Part shown: positions 36,433-44,241 of the stretch, piece by piece
Layout: each line of letters opens with the position of its first letter
How positions within the stretch are numbered: position 1 is the first letter of the stretch
Origin: an uncultured Prevotella sp.
GTDB taxonomy: Bacteria; Bacteroidota; Bacteroidia; Bacteroidales; Bacteroidaceae
Direction of reading: 5' to 3'
DNA: 60,516 nt
NCBI GenBank assembly: GCA_905233555.1
Contig: CAJODF010000004.1
Location: 1 to 60,516 of the forward strand
Position numbers and translations under genes: made by a program
The notes under the pieces: generated by a model
The model's database searches: none
Seen by the model: the letters and a program-made list of their open reading frames with translations, nothing else
Told to the model about the DNA's origin: nothing

Positions 36433-37764
36433 TTAGAATTTAGTTGTAAACAGCGTCGGTGATATCACCAGTGAGAACCATCCCCAACGTGCCGTCTTAC
36501 TGCCGTTGCCTTGTTTCAGATGCTCCATCGTCTCCGTGCCGAACATCAGGGTGTAGCCAGCCGAGAGGGAGATATCCTTTGTGAAACGGTAATCGGCCGA
36601 CAGGTCGATGCTGTGACCCAAGGTGCGGTCGAGCTCGTACAGGTCGGTGGCTACGGCCAGATAGTGATACGTGGCGCTGAGGTCTAATTTGGAGGCGGGT
36701 TTGCCAGAGATGCCGACAAAGACATTCTGCAAGCCGGGCGTGAAACCGCTGCTGTAGGCGCTCTGGTAAAAATAGTCCATCAAGCCGTAGAACTGGGTGC
36801 GCGATCCGTAGAGGGGCGTAAAGCCTTTAAAGACCTTATGCAGCGGCAGTCCTATCCTGCCACCATAGGTGTCAGGCACGAAATCGTCGCCGCTCAGGTA
36901 ATCGTAGCCAAGGGTGAAGCCGTAATAGTCGGAAGGGTTGACAGTAGCCTTCGCACTGGCCATCCATGCGTCAATCTCGAAGGCTTTATTCTTCAAGACT
37001 GTCTTACCGCCCTGACGATAGTAAGAGCCCTCGAGTGTTACATATTTGGGATGAAAGTTCAGGTAACCGCCATACATCTGCTGATACTCGGTAGTAGGCG
37101 GATTGTAGTCATCCCCCTTCTCGCCAGCCTGTAAACCGAAATTCATGAAAAGAAGTGAAGCACCTAAGGGGAACTTGGGCACGTCGTAGTGGTACCACAC
37201 GGTCTGCATGGTCTTATAGGGCTGGGAACCATCCTCGTAGTAAGTGCTCTTATACACGTTGTCCGCGCTCTGGTTGTAACCTAAGATGGCGTGCAACTGG
37301 TGGCCATGCCCCTCATAGCCAGCCCTCAGCACATCGTGCGACAGGGAGGCCATCGCAAAGTCGTTGGCACCGATGATACGCTCATCGTCGTATTTCAGTG
37401 CGATACGTCCTACCTGTGCAAAGAGGCCATTCTTGGCCGTCGCCTTCACCCAACCCTCGTAAAGTTTGAGAGCCTGATTGCCACCGGATCCCCACACGCC
37501 CAAGTTCTGGATCACGGCATGGGCCTCCAAGCCTGGTCTGTTGTAGTCCACGATAAAACGTGTACGACCGAGAAGGAAGTTTGACTTGTCCTCGTTTTCG
37601 GCATCACCGTCAACGGGCAGGCCGCCTCTCACTATTTCACCGTGTGTCAGAAAGTTCAGGCCGAAACTCAAAGTATTGACTTTGTCGACTTTGGTCGAAT
37701 CTGTCTGTGCACATACACTGAGCAGTGGCACAAGCAGGGAGATAACAAAATAGACTCTTTTCAT
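36433..37764 (-). CDS. Outer-membrane beta-barrel porin, first gene of the NRPS operon
   Basis: A 443-residue barrel protein. The signal peptide MKRVYFVISLLVPLLSVCAQ is followed by many alternating strands (NFLLGRTRFIVDYNR, ATYHYLAVATDLYELDRTLG, SLSAGYTLMFG) and ends TLFTTKF with the terminal Phe of BAM substrates. The layout resembles alginate-export or phosphate-selective type porins. It opens the operon porin-MFS-NRPS, with 3 bp to the MFS start. An outer-membrane exit for the NRPS product is therefore plausible but inferred; uptake of a precursor is the alternative. Confidence 0.82.
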   Translation of the reverse strand: MKRVYFVISLLVPLLSVCAQTDSTKVDKVNTLSFGLNFLTHGEIVRGGLPVDGDAENEDKSNFLLGRTRFIVDYNRPGLEAHAVIQNLGVWGSGGNQALKLYEGWVKATAKNGLFAQVGRIALKYDDERIIGANDFAMASLSHDVLRAGYEGHGHQLHAILGYNQSADNVYKSTYYEDGSQPYKTMQTVWYHYDVPKFPLGASLLFMNFGLQAGEKGDDYNPPTTEYQQMYGGYLNFHPKYVTLEGSYYRQGGKTVLKNKAFEIDAWMASAKATVNPSDYYGFTLGYDYLSGDDFVPDTYGGRIGLPLHKVFKGFTPLYGSRTQFYGLMDYFYQSAYSSGFTPGLQNVFVGISGKPASKLDLSATYHYLAVATDLYELDRTLGHSIDLSADYRFTKDISLSAGYTLMFGTETMEHLKQGNGSKTARWGWFSLVISPTLFTTKF

Positions 37765-37810
37765 CGTTTATCGATTAATTAATATCTTACCGTGATGTAT
37801 ATACACGGGG

Positions 37811-37818
37811 CAAAGATA
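37811..37818 (-). promoter_or_regulatory. -7 box (TATCTTTG) of the porin-MFS-NRPS operon
   Basis: Perfect TAnnTTTG box on the minus strand with a TTGG 23 bp upstream, the usual -33 spacing. That -33 element falls in the loop of the adjoining hairpin (37820-37860). Confidence 0.75.
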
Positions 37819-37819
37819 C

Positions 37820-37860
37820 AAAAATAATGCCTAAACTCCAACAATTTAGGCATTATTTTT
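37820..37860 (-). terminator. 16-bp perfect hairpin overlapping the NRPS operon promoter
   Basis: AAAAATAATGCCTAAA at 37820-37835 pairs exactly with TTTAGGCATTATTTTT at 37845-37860 around a 9-base loop. It is followed by a T-run when read on the minus strand, and could end transcription from the remnant gene at 37911. It ends two bases from the -7 box, so it could also affect initiation of the NRPS operon. Confidence 0.8.
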
Positions 37861-37910
37861 CATTTTTTTTCTGAGTGTCAGGATGCGACGTACGCTCTGG
37901 TGAATTTGAA

Positions 37911-38300
37911 CTACTTAATCACAACCTTTTTCCCTCTGCTGATATACACACCTTTCGTGGTGGGCTTTTCATTGAGTTTACGCCCGTCGATGTTGTACCA
38001 CGCGCCAGCCCACTTTTCACTTTTCACTTCTTCACTTCTCACTTCTTTAACGCCTGTGCCGAAGGTCTCCGTAACACCGCAGACAGTGCAGACCTTATCG
38101 ACGAAGTTGTGCTGCTCAGGCTCGAAAGGCGTGGTGCACCACTGACACTCTATGGTGTGGGTGCCCTTGGCAGTCGTATCTTCTACCTTGTAGGTGGGGT
38201 TGCCATGGAGACACTCGCTGATTTGGAGATACGCGGCACCAAAGCAGTCGTTGACGCGGTTTGCCTTCTTGCAGCGCCACAGATTGCTGGTGATATAGAC
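37911..38300 (-). pseudogene. C-terminal remnant of an exported surface protein
   Basis: The minus-strand frame encodes LHGNPTYKVEDTTAKG, a Cys-rich segment ending KVCTVCGVTE, the repeat-coded linker EVRSEEVKSEK (38011-38047) and the exported-protein tail WYNIDGRKLNEKPTTKGVYI. The end of a real protein is clear, but upstream the frame runs antisense into another remnant. There is no plausible start, signal peptide or promoter. The 38300 boundary is approximate. Confidence 0.6.
38011..38047 (-). repeat. GTGAAAA-type repeat in the surface-protein remnant
   Basis: Tandem TTTTCAC/TTCTTCAC units on the plus strand encode EVRSEEVKSEK on the minus strand, just before the tail module. Confidence 0.85.
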
Positions 38301-38441
38301 GGCATCGGCGAGATCCGCCTGAGCACCGGCGAAGTGACCTTCGACCCCAATGTCTGGTATGACCTCAACGGCCGCCGTCTCGACGGCAAACCGACCCAGA
38401 AGGGCATCTATATCAATGGAGGCCATAAGGTCTTTTATTAA
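38300..38441 (+). pseudogene. C-terminal remnant of a second surface protein, opposite orientation
   Basis: The plus-strand frame encodes DGIGEIRLSTGEVTFDPN followed by WYDLNGRRLDGKPTQKGIYI and a TAA at 38439. This is the same tail module as in the BspA-like gene. Upstream the frame has no start and turns into antisense of the neighbouring remnant. The two remnants are therefore joined through their broken 5' sides, with both 3' ends pointing outward. Confidence 0.6.
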
Positions 38442-38490
38442 TAACTTTCATGCTATTTATTAATAACTTTCACGTTATTTATTAATAAAA
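38435..38490 (+). repeat. 22-bp tandem repeat (2.5 copies)
   Basis: Two 22-bp units of TTATTAATAACTTTCAYGYT followed by AT, and a partial third, begin at the stop of the remnant gene. Confidence 0.85.
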
Positions 38491-38494
38491 GGAA

Positions 38495-38530
38495 TTTAGG
38501 GCCGGTATCAACAAGGATACTGGCCCTAAA
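38495..38530 (-). terminator. 15-bp hairpin downstream of the lipoprotein gene
   Basis: TTTAGGGCCGGTATC and GATACTGGCCCTAAA pair with one wobble around AACAAG. It lies 18 bp past the stop of the minus-strand lipoprotein gene, with a moderately T-rich trail. Confidence 0.7.
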
Positions 38531-38547
38531 TGCATAGATAGTTTTTA

Positions 38548-39435
38548 TTAGTGCTTGTGATAGGGGCAAGTATCGGCCGTATAGCCCGGATGGGTACACA
38601 GTTCTACGTGGACATCTGTACGGTACCAGCACATATCGTGGCGTTCTATTTCAGCGGCCATGCGTTCGGAATATACCATCATCAAGTCGCCGGGGTGCGC
38701 TTCGTAGTCGTCTAGGCGCTCGAAGATATGGTGTAACAAGGGGAGCGTTTCGGCATATCGGTCTTGTGAACTGAGATAGACGATCTTACGCTTTAGGGCG
38801 ATGATCAGGGCATCGAGGGCGTTGAACGAGACCTTTTCACTTAATATCGCTATCACGCTGTCCATTTTCGCCATGCCCTCCTTTTCCTGACCTATCGCAC
38901 ACAGCGCCGCACCGATTTCTGCCTCTGTGCGCAGGACGTCAGCCTCAGCCTCGGGGCCTATCTGATGATACACACCTACCAGTTCGCGCAACCGCCTGAT
39001 CCATCCTAAGGTGTCGTTCTGCATGCGTTCAGTATAGGCTAGGATTTCCAGCACATCCTGCAGTCGTTTCAGGTTGGTCTTGATGGAGTCATGACTGAGC
39101 AGGCGCTCACCGATGGCCTGCACCGAGTCTAAACGGATATCCTTCGTTCCGCCGAGCAGAGAGTCAGCCTGGTTATGCATCTGTGTATAACTATAGATGC
39201 GTGCGCGACACTGGTCGGCCTGCACCTTATCCATGTTGCCCACGATGACCGCTGAGTCGATGATCTGTAATGCCCGTTCGGGCTGGTAGGCAAAGATGTC
39301 CATAGCAGTCTGCTTGGTGTAGAAGGTGTCCGTTGGCTGTGCTATCCTGCTGGTACCTTCATCTTTTCTTGTGCAGCCAGCCGTCAAAGCCACTGCTACT
39401 AAAAATAATAATATAATGTATTGCGTCTGTCGCAT
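38548..39435 (-). CDS. TPR-like lipoprotein, possibly truncated
   Basis: A 295-residue protein starting MRQTQYIILLFLVAVALTAG before a lipobox Cys, so a lipoprotein. The body is helical and TPR-like (QADQCRARIYSYTQMHNQAD, ERALQIIDSA). It resembles the N-terminal sensor part of longer Bacteroidales TPR regulators, but ends after AAEIERHD with an unusual Cys/His-rich tail (CTHPGYTADTCPYHKH) and no output domain. A frameshift or truncation is likely. ATG 39435 is preferred over longer frames because it gives the signal peptide. It follows ybeY by 5 bp. Confidence 0.6.
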   Translation of the reverse strand: MRQTQYIILLFLVAVALTAGCTRKDEGTSRIAQPTDTFYTKQTAMDIFAYQPERALQIIDSAVIVGNMDKVQADQCRARIYSYTQMHNQADSLLGGTKDIRLDSVQAIGERLLSHDSIKTNLKRLQDVLEILAYTERMQNDTLGWIRRLRELVGVYHQIGPEAEADVLRTEAEIGAALCAIGQEKEGMAKMDSVIAILSEKVSFNALDALIIALKRKIVYLSSQDRYAETLPLLHHIFERLDDYEAHPGDLMMVYSERMAAEIERHDMCWYRTDVHVELCTHPGYTADTCPYHKH

Positions 39436-39440
39436 ATCTT

Positions 39441-39863
39441 TCAAACCGTGACGAGTCGCATGGCGAGGGCTTTCTCCTCGGCGGCTTCCATGATCTCGCG
39501 TTCGCCGGGACCTTTGTCGTTGATGCCGCAAAGATGCAGGATACCGTGGATGATGACGCGGTGCAGTTCCTCGTTGTAGGGGCGCCCGAACTTGTCGGCA
39601 TTGGTGAAGACTGTGTCGAGTGAGATCATCAGGTCGCCATTGATCACTTTACCGTCGCAATAGTCGAAGGTGATGATGTCGGTATAGTAGTCGTGCCCGA
39701 GGAACTGGTTGTTGGCTTCAAGGATCTTATCGTCGTTGACGAACATGTAGGCGATATCCCCTACCTTCTTCCCATAGGAGGCTGCCACTCGGCGGATCCA
39801 ATTCGTGGTTTCGCGCTTTCCGATATTGGGGAACTTTACCCCTTCCGCTTCATATGTTATCAT
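39441..39863 (-). CDS. ybeY: Endoribonuclease YbeY (16S rRNA maturation)
   Basis: A 140-residue metallo-RNase needed for 16S rRNA 3'-end processing and ribosome quality control. The zinc motif reads H106-GIL-H110-LCGIND; the third position is Asp116 rather than the usual His. I recall this variant from Bacteroidales YbeY proteins. The ATG overlaps the coaD TGA as ATGA, so translation is coupled to coaD. Confidence 0.92.
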   Translation of the reverse strand: MITYEAEGVKFPNIGKRETTNWIRRVAASYGKKVGDIAYMFVNDDKILEANNQFLGHDYYTDIITFDYCDGKVINGDLMISLDTVFTNADKFGRPYNEELHRVIIHGILHLCGINDKGPGEREIMEAAEEKALAMRLVTV

Positions 39864-40315
39864 AATTTTTGTTTTTTCGGTAAATAAGGATTGATATCGA
39901 CGCCGAAGTGCTGTAGTTCGCGGAGGGCACTCGACGAGATGCTGGCCAGTTCAGGCTCTGTATAGAGCAGGATGGTCTCGAGGCCTCCGAGGCGGCGGTT
40001 GAAGTCGGCCTGCCACTGTTCGTACTCGAAGTCGCTCACCGACCTGACACCTTTTATAATATATAAGGCACCTTCTGCCTTTGCGAAGTCCATTGCCAGC
40101 CCGTGATAGGGTTTTACCTCGATGCGCTGTTCGTCGGTATAGATATCGCGGATAGCCTGCATCCGCTGTTCTGCCGACGGCATATCGGGCTTATGCACAT
40201 TGTCGCCCACCACGCCGATGACCAGTCGGTCGAACAGTGGGAGAACCCGTCTCACTATCGAGTCGTGCCCGATGGTAAAGGGATTGAAACTTCCTACAAA
40301 TACACCTGTCCTCAT
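39860..40315 (-). CDS. coaD: Phosphopantetheine adenylyltransferase
   Basis: A 151-residue enzyme of coenzyme A synthesis, joining ATP and 4'-phosphopantetheine to give dephospho-CoA. It has the nucleotidyltransferase motif GSFNPFTIGH near the N-terminus, IIKGVRSVSDFEYE and the ISSSALREL signature. ATG 40315 was chosen: it lies one base after the ruvB stop, whereas the longer option is a TTG inside ruvB. CoA is also the donor for the pantetheine arms of the nearby NRPS, though this gene is a normal housekeeping copy. Confidence 0.95.
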   Translation of the reverse strand: MRTGVFVGSFNPFTIGHDSIVRRVLPLFDRLVIGVVGDNVHKPDMPSAEQRMQAIRDIYTDEQRIEVKPYHGLAMDFAKAEGALYIIKGVRSVSDFEYEQWQADFNRRLGGLETILLYTEPELASISSSALRELQHFGVDINPYLPKKQKL

Positions 40316-40316
40316 A

Positions 40317-41354
40317 TCAGTCAAAGAGATTTGGTTCCATGATGTTGCCGCCGTAGGGATTACGCCCGAAGTGGTGGTAGGCCAGTTCCGTCACCATGCG
40401 GCCCCGGGGGGTGCGCTTGATGAAGCCCTCCATGATGAGGAAGGGTTCATACACTTCCTCGATGGTGCCTGCATCCTCGCCGATGGCGGTGGCGATGGTG
40501 GTGATACCCACAGGACCGCCCTTGAACTTGTCGATGATGGTGAGCAGGATCTTGTTGTCGATCTCGTCGAGACCATACTGGTCGATATTCAGTGCCGTCA
40601 GGGCGACACGGGTAATCTTCGTGTCAATCATGCCGTTACCCTTCACCTGGGCAAAGTCTCTCACGCGGCGTAACAGGGCGTTGGCGATACGGGGCGTACC
40701 TCTGCTTCGGCCTGCGATCTCGAGTGCGGCATCTTCCGTGATGGGGACACCGAGGATGCCTGCCGAACGCTCCACAATCTTCTGCAGCGTCTCGGGGTCG
40801 TAGTACTCCAGATGCATGTTGATGCCGAAACGGGCTCTCAACGGTGCCGTCAGCAGACCGCTGCGGGTGGTGGCACCCACAAGGGTAAACGGATTCAGGT
40901 CGATCTGGATGCTGCGGGCCGAGGGACCTTTGTCGATCATGATGTCGATGCGGTAGTCCTCCATCGCCGAATAGAGATATTCCTCCACAACCGGCGACAG
41001 ACGGTGGATCTCGTCGATAAATAGCACATCGTTCTTCTCCAGGGAAGTGAGGATGCCTGCCAGGTCGCCGGGCTTGTCGAGCACAGGGCCTGAAGTGATC
41101 TTGAAGCCCACGCCGAGTTCGTTGGCAATGATGTTCGAGAGGGTGGTCTTTCCCAGACCTGGAGGTCCGTGCAGCAACGTGTGGTCGAGGGGCTCGCCAC
41201 GGTACTTGGCAGCCTCGACGAACACCTGCAGGTTCTCCACCACCTTCTTCTGACCGCTGAAGTCGTTGAAAGCCAGTGGTCGCAGGGCATTCTCAAAGTC
41301 TTTCTCACCTTGTGAGAAACGCTCCTCACGTATGTCAAAATCCTCGTTCATCAT
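40317..41354 (-). CDS. ruvB: Holliday junction branch-migration helicase RuvB
   Basis: A 345-residue AAA+ motor that drives branch migration with RuvA. Walker [10 protein letters not shown], Walker [10 protein letters not shown], sensor GATTRSGLL and the C-terminal winged helix ([17 protein letters not shown]) are all intact. It heads the operon ruvB-coaD-ybeY-lipoprotein and has a promoter shared in a divergent layout with dusB. Confidence 0.97.
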   Translation of the reverse strand: MMNEDFDIREERFSQGEKDFENALRPLAFNDFSGQKKVVENLQVFVEAAKYRGEPLDHTLLHGPPGLGKTTLSNIIANELGVGFKITSGPVLDKPGDLAGILTSLEKNDVLFIDEIHRLSPVVEEYLYSAMEDYRIDIMIDKGPSARSIQIDLNPFTLVGATTRSGLLTAPLRARFGINMHLEYYDPETLQKIVERSAGILGVPITEDAALEIAGRSRGTPRIANALLRRVRDFAQVKGNGMIDTKITRVALTALNIDQYGLDEIDNKILLTIIDKFKGGPVGITTIATAIGEDAGTIEEVYEPFLIMEGFIKRTPRGRMVTELAYHHFGRNPYGGNIMEPNLFD

Positions 41355-41364
41355 ATTCTGCGTG

Positions 41365-41372
41365 CAAAATTA
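41365..41372 (-). promoter_or_regulatory. -7 box (TAATTTTG) for ruvB operon
   Basis: Minus-strand TAATTTTG, 10 bp before the ruvB ATG, facing away from a GAATTAT repeat shared with the dusB promoter. Confidence 0.7.
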
Positions 41373-41379
41373 CGAAAAA

Positions 41380-41412
41380 ATTATGAATTATGAATTATGA
41401 ATTATGAATTAT
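41380..41412. repeat. GAATTAT heptamer array between divergent promoters
   Basis: Tandem 7-bp GAATTAT units separate the ruvB and dusB promoters. Equivalent arrays lie at 43590-43630 and 56989-57020. Confidence 0.85.
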
Positions 41413-41416
41413 TTTA

Positions 41417-41424
41417 TACCTTTG
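41417..41424 (+). promoter_or_regulatory. -7 box (TACCTTTG) for dusB
   Basis: TACCTTTG ends 8 bp before ATG 41433 and lies inside a longer open frame that starts at 41397, which decides the start. Confidence 0.75.
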
Positions 41425-41432
41425 CAGTCAAA

Positions 41433-42410
41433 ATGAAGATAGGCGAGATAGAATTTGGCTCCAGACCAGTGTTCCTGGCACCAATGGAAGACGTGACAGA
41501 TATCGGTTTCCGACTGCTCTGCAAGCGGTTCGGGGCGGCGATGGTCTATACGGAGTTCGTGAGTGCCGAGGCCCTGATACGCGATGTGAAATCGACCATC
41601 CGGAAACTGACCATCGCAGACGAGGAACGTCCCGTAGGCATCCAGATTTACGGACGCGATGTGGAGGCGATGGTAGAGGCGGCGAAAATCGTGGAACAGG
41701 CAGGTCCCGACCTCATCGACCTCAACTTCGGATGTCCCGTGAAGAAGGTAGCGGGCAAGGGCGCCGGTGCCGGTATGCTACAAAATATCCCGAAGATGCT
41801 GGAAATCACCCGGAAGGTGGTAGATGCCGTGAAGTTACCTGTGACGGTAAAGACCCGCCTGGGCTGGAACCACGAGCAACTGATTATCACGGAACTTGCC
41901 GAGCAACTGCAGGACTGCGGCATTCAGGCCCTGACGATCCATGGGCGTACCCGTAGTCAGATGTACACCGGCAATGCCGACTGGACCCTTATCGGTGAGG
42001 TGAAGCGCAACCCCCGCATTCATATCCCTATCATCGGCAACGGCGACATCACCTCGGCAGAGGAAGCCAAGGCGGCTTTCGATACCTACGGCGTCGATGC
42101 CATCATGATTGGCAGGGCTACCTTCGGACGTCCCTGGATCTTCAAGGAAGTGCGTGAATTCCTCGATGAAACCGGCGAAAATCCCCTCGACTTCAACGCC
42201 AAACTCGACATCCTCGAAGACCTCCTGCGACTTAACGTAGAACGCATCGACGAGAAGCGAGGCATCCTCCATACCAGAAGACACCTCGCTGCTACACCTA
42301 TATTCAAAAGCATTTCCAATTTCCGTCAGACCCGTATCGCCATGCTTCGTGCCGAGACGATGCCGGAACTCCTGGGAATCCTCGAAGATACCCGCAAACT
42401 TTTAGGTTAG
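41433..42410 (+). CDS. dusB: tRNA-dihydrouridine synthase
   Basis: A 325-residue FMN enzyme that reduces uridines in tRNA. Visible family motifs are APMEDVTDIGFR, the catalytic-loop NFGCPVKKVAGKGAGAG with its Cys, PVTVKTRLGW, and the FMN-binding IPIIGNGDI and MIGRATFGRPW. The start at 41433 follows the promoter box. Its end overlaps the convergent CE2-type esterase by 4 bp. Confidence 0.94.
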   Translation: MKIGEIEFGSRPVFLAPMEDVTDIGFRLLCKRFGAAMVYTEFVSAEALIRDVKSTIRKLTIADEERPVGIQIYGRDVEAMVEAAKIVEQAGPDLIDLNFGCPVKKVAGKGAGAGMLQNIPKMLEITRKVVDAVKLPVTVKTRLGWNHEQLIITELAEQLQDCGIQALTIHGRTRSQMYTGNADWTLIGEVKRNPRIHIPIIGNGDITSAEEAKAAFDTYGVDAIMIGRATFGRPWIFKEVREFLDETGENPLDFNAKLDILEDLLRLNVERIDEKRGILHTRRHLAATPIFKSISNFRQTRIAMLRAETMPELLGILEDTRKLLG

Positions 42411-43540
42411 AACCAGTTCATCAGCACGCGGAGATAGGCGGTCAGTTCACCAGCCATCTTCTCGTCCTGATAGATGTTCGGATGCCAGTCGTTGCCATAG
42501 AAGGCTTCGCCGTCGATATGGTTCATGTCGAAGCGATACACCTCCTTGTCGCCGGCTTTCTGAGCCTCCGCCTGCACCTCATTCAATATCTGTCGCTGCA
42601 GATTCTCCTCCTCGTTGTAGAGCATCGAACCCGTCAGGAACACGATCTTCGCCTTCGGGTTGTGCTGGCGCACCATCTTCAGCAGTTTATGGTAGTTCTG
42701 CTTCAGCAGTTTCGCGTCGTAGTTGGGGGTGGAGAGGTCGTTGGTGCCGAGGTTGATGCAGACCACGTCGGGCTGGTAGCGGCTGAAGTCCCACTTCTCT
42801 TTCAGGAACGTGGCCTCCTGGCGCAGTTCCGGCTTCCAGGCATAGCCCGTATATTCGTACTGCACCGGCATGTTCGACTCGGGATTACCCGTCTTCGGAC
42901 CGTTGTAGTTGCGGTAGGCCCCGATGCCGCTGCGGGCCACCACCCAGTGCTGTGCATCTAGGTTGCGGGCCGTCATCGAGGCGTACGAATAGTAGTGGTT
43001 CTCCGTCTCGTACTCGAAGCCCTGGAACTTGATCATGCCCTCATTGCCGTAGCCGCAGGTGATGGAATTGCCGATGAATTCGATCTTTCTTGTCGGCAGC
43101 ACGGGAGGCTCTGCCAGTTGCTTACCCTTGTCGAGTACGAAGCCCCAGAACTCCGGAAAGAACTCGTAGCCCTCGATCACATACATCAGTCTGACGGTAT
43201 GTTTGGTGTCGGGTAGGGCCGTTGCCAGCGTCACCACCGAGTCGCGCTCTCCGCGGAAGGCCACCTTGAAGGGCTCCGCCTGGTCTATCTGTGCCATGAA
43301 GTAGCCGCTCTTGGGCTTTGCCATCATCCGCAGCGACGTTCCCTCGAAGGCGGCGATGATCTGAATGCCGGGGAAGTTCCATGCGGGGCGTTCAGGATTC
43401 GTAAAACTGATGCGTCCTGTGTAGCGGATGTGCTTGTCGGCAGGACTCACGAAGGTACCCTTCAGGGGGAAGGTCTTGTTGGCGGCAAAACCACACTGGC
43501 AACCGATGGCCAGCAGCGCCAGAATCATTAATTTCTTCAT
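42407..43540 (-). CDS. CE2-type SGNH acetyl esterase, secreted
   Basis: A 377-residue secreted esterase: signal peptide MKKLMILALLAIGCQCGFAA, an N-terminal beta-sandwich (residues about 25-150) and an SGNH hydrolase domain with nucleophile Ser in GNSITCGYG, GTND, and the final DWHP dyad. This is the CE2 layout, removing acetyl groups from hemicellulose such as xylan or glucomannan, and fits the xylanase and arabinan enzymes in the window. ATG 43540 is chosen because the promoter box overlaps the longer start. Confidence 0.88.
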   Translation of the reverse strand: MKKLMILALLAIGCQCGFAANKTFPLKGTFVSPADKHIRYTGRISFTNPERPAWNFPGIQIIAAFEGTSLRMMAKPKSGYFMAQIDQAEPFKVAFRGERDSVVTLATALPDTKHTVRLMYVIEGYEFFPEFWGFVLDKGKQLAEPPVLPTRKIEFIGNSITCGYGNEGMIKFQGFEYETENHYYSYASMTARNLDAQHWVVARSGIGAYRNYNGPKTGNPESNMPVQYEYTGYAWKPELRQEATFLKEKWDFSRYQPDVVCINLGTNDLSTPNYDAKLLKQNYHKLLKMVRQHNPKAKIVFLTGSMLYNEEENLQRQILNEVQAEAQKAGDKEVYRFDMNHIDGEAFYGNDWHPNIYQDEKMAGELTAYLRVLMNWF

Positions 43541-43580
43541 ATTTTTACTGTTTCTAACTTCTTTTTTTTCTTTCTGCGTG

Positions 43581-43588
43581 CAAAAATA
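43581..43588 (-). promoter_or_regulatory. -7 box (TATTTTTG) for the CE2-type esterase
   Basis: Minus-strand box 40 bp upstream of ATG 43540, divergent from the LemA promoter across an AATTGTGAATTATG-like repeat. Confidence 0.65.
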
Positions 43589-43589
43589 C

Positions 43590-43630
43590 AAAATAATTGT
43601 GAATTATGAATTGTAAATTGTGAATTATTT
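43590..43630. repeat. GAATTAT/GTAAATT heptamer array between divergent promoters
   Basis: Imperfect 7-bp units (gtgaatt, atgaatt, gtaaatt, gtgaatt) separate the esterase and LemA promoters. Confidence 0.75.
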
Positions 43631-43632
43631 CG

Positions 43633-43640
43633 TATCTTTG
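43633..43640 (+). promoter_or_regulatory. -7 box (TATCTTTG) for lemA-DUF2207
   Basis: Perfect TAnnTTTG box, 28 bp before the ATG at 43669. Confidence 0.75.
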
Positions 43641-43668
43641 CGCCAAAGAACCATTAATTTTTAGTGTT

Positions 43669-44241
43669 ATGTTAACAGTTATCATCATTTTGGCGGTTAT
43701 CGTCATTGGTTATTTCATCATGACCCAGCGTTCGCTGGTCAATCTCGATGAGTTGTGTAAGAACGCCCTGAGCCAGATTGAGGTTCAGTTGAATTCCCGT
43801 TTCGATGCGGTGATTGCTCTCGCTAAGACGGCAGCGCAGTATGCCAAGCACGAGTCGGAAACCATCATCCAGGCCGTACAGGCTCGCGGTGCCAACATGG
43901 GCAATGGCAATCTGCCGGCCACACCGGAGAGCATCAATCAGCAGAGCGACTTGCTCACGCAGATGATGGGACGCCTCAACGTGGTCTTCGAGCGCTATCC
44001 CGAACTGAAAGCCAGCGACCTCTATAAGGAGGCCCAGGAGGGTATGAAGCAGTACGAGGAGAATGTACGCATGTCGCGTATGGTGTACAACGACACCGCC
44101 ACGAAGATGAACCGCATGGTGCGCCAGTGGCCCTCTTCGATTGTCGCCTCCATGCTCCATTTCGACCAGAAGGACTACCTGAAGGTCGATAGCGAGGAAA
44201 AGAAACAATACCCCGACCTCGATGAAGCGTTCAAGAAGTGA
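43669..44241 (+). CDS. LemA family protein
   Basis: A 190-residue protein with one N-terminal membrane helix (MLTVIIILAVIVIGYFIM) and a long helical cytoplasmic or periplasmic part with the LemA hallmarks LDELCKNALSQIEVQLNSRFD and FERYPELKAS. Function is unknown; LemA is often paired with a DUF2207 membrane protein, as here, 36 bp downstream. Confidence 0.92.
   Translation: MLTVIIILAVIVIGYFIMTQRSLVNLDELCKNALSQIEVQLNSRFDAVIALAKTAAQYAKHESETIIQAVQARGANMGNGNLPATPESINQQSDLLTQMMGRLNVVFERYPELKASDLYKEAQEGMKQYEENVRMSRMVYNDTATKMNRMVRQWPSSIVASMLHFDQKDYLKVDSEEKKQYPDLDEAFKK

Noticed and set aside
38435..38490. Phage attachment site
   Set aside because: The 22-bp tandem units have no integrase or tRNA nearby and no distant partner copy was noticed in the window.
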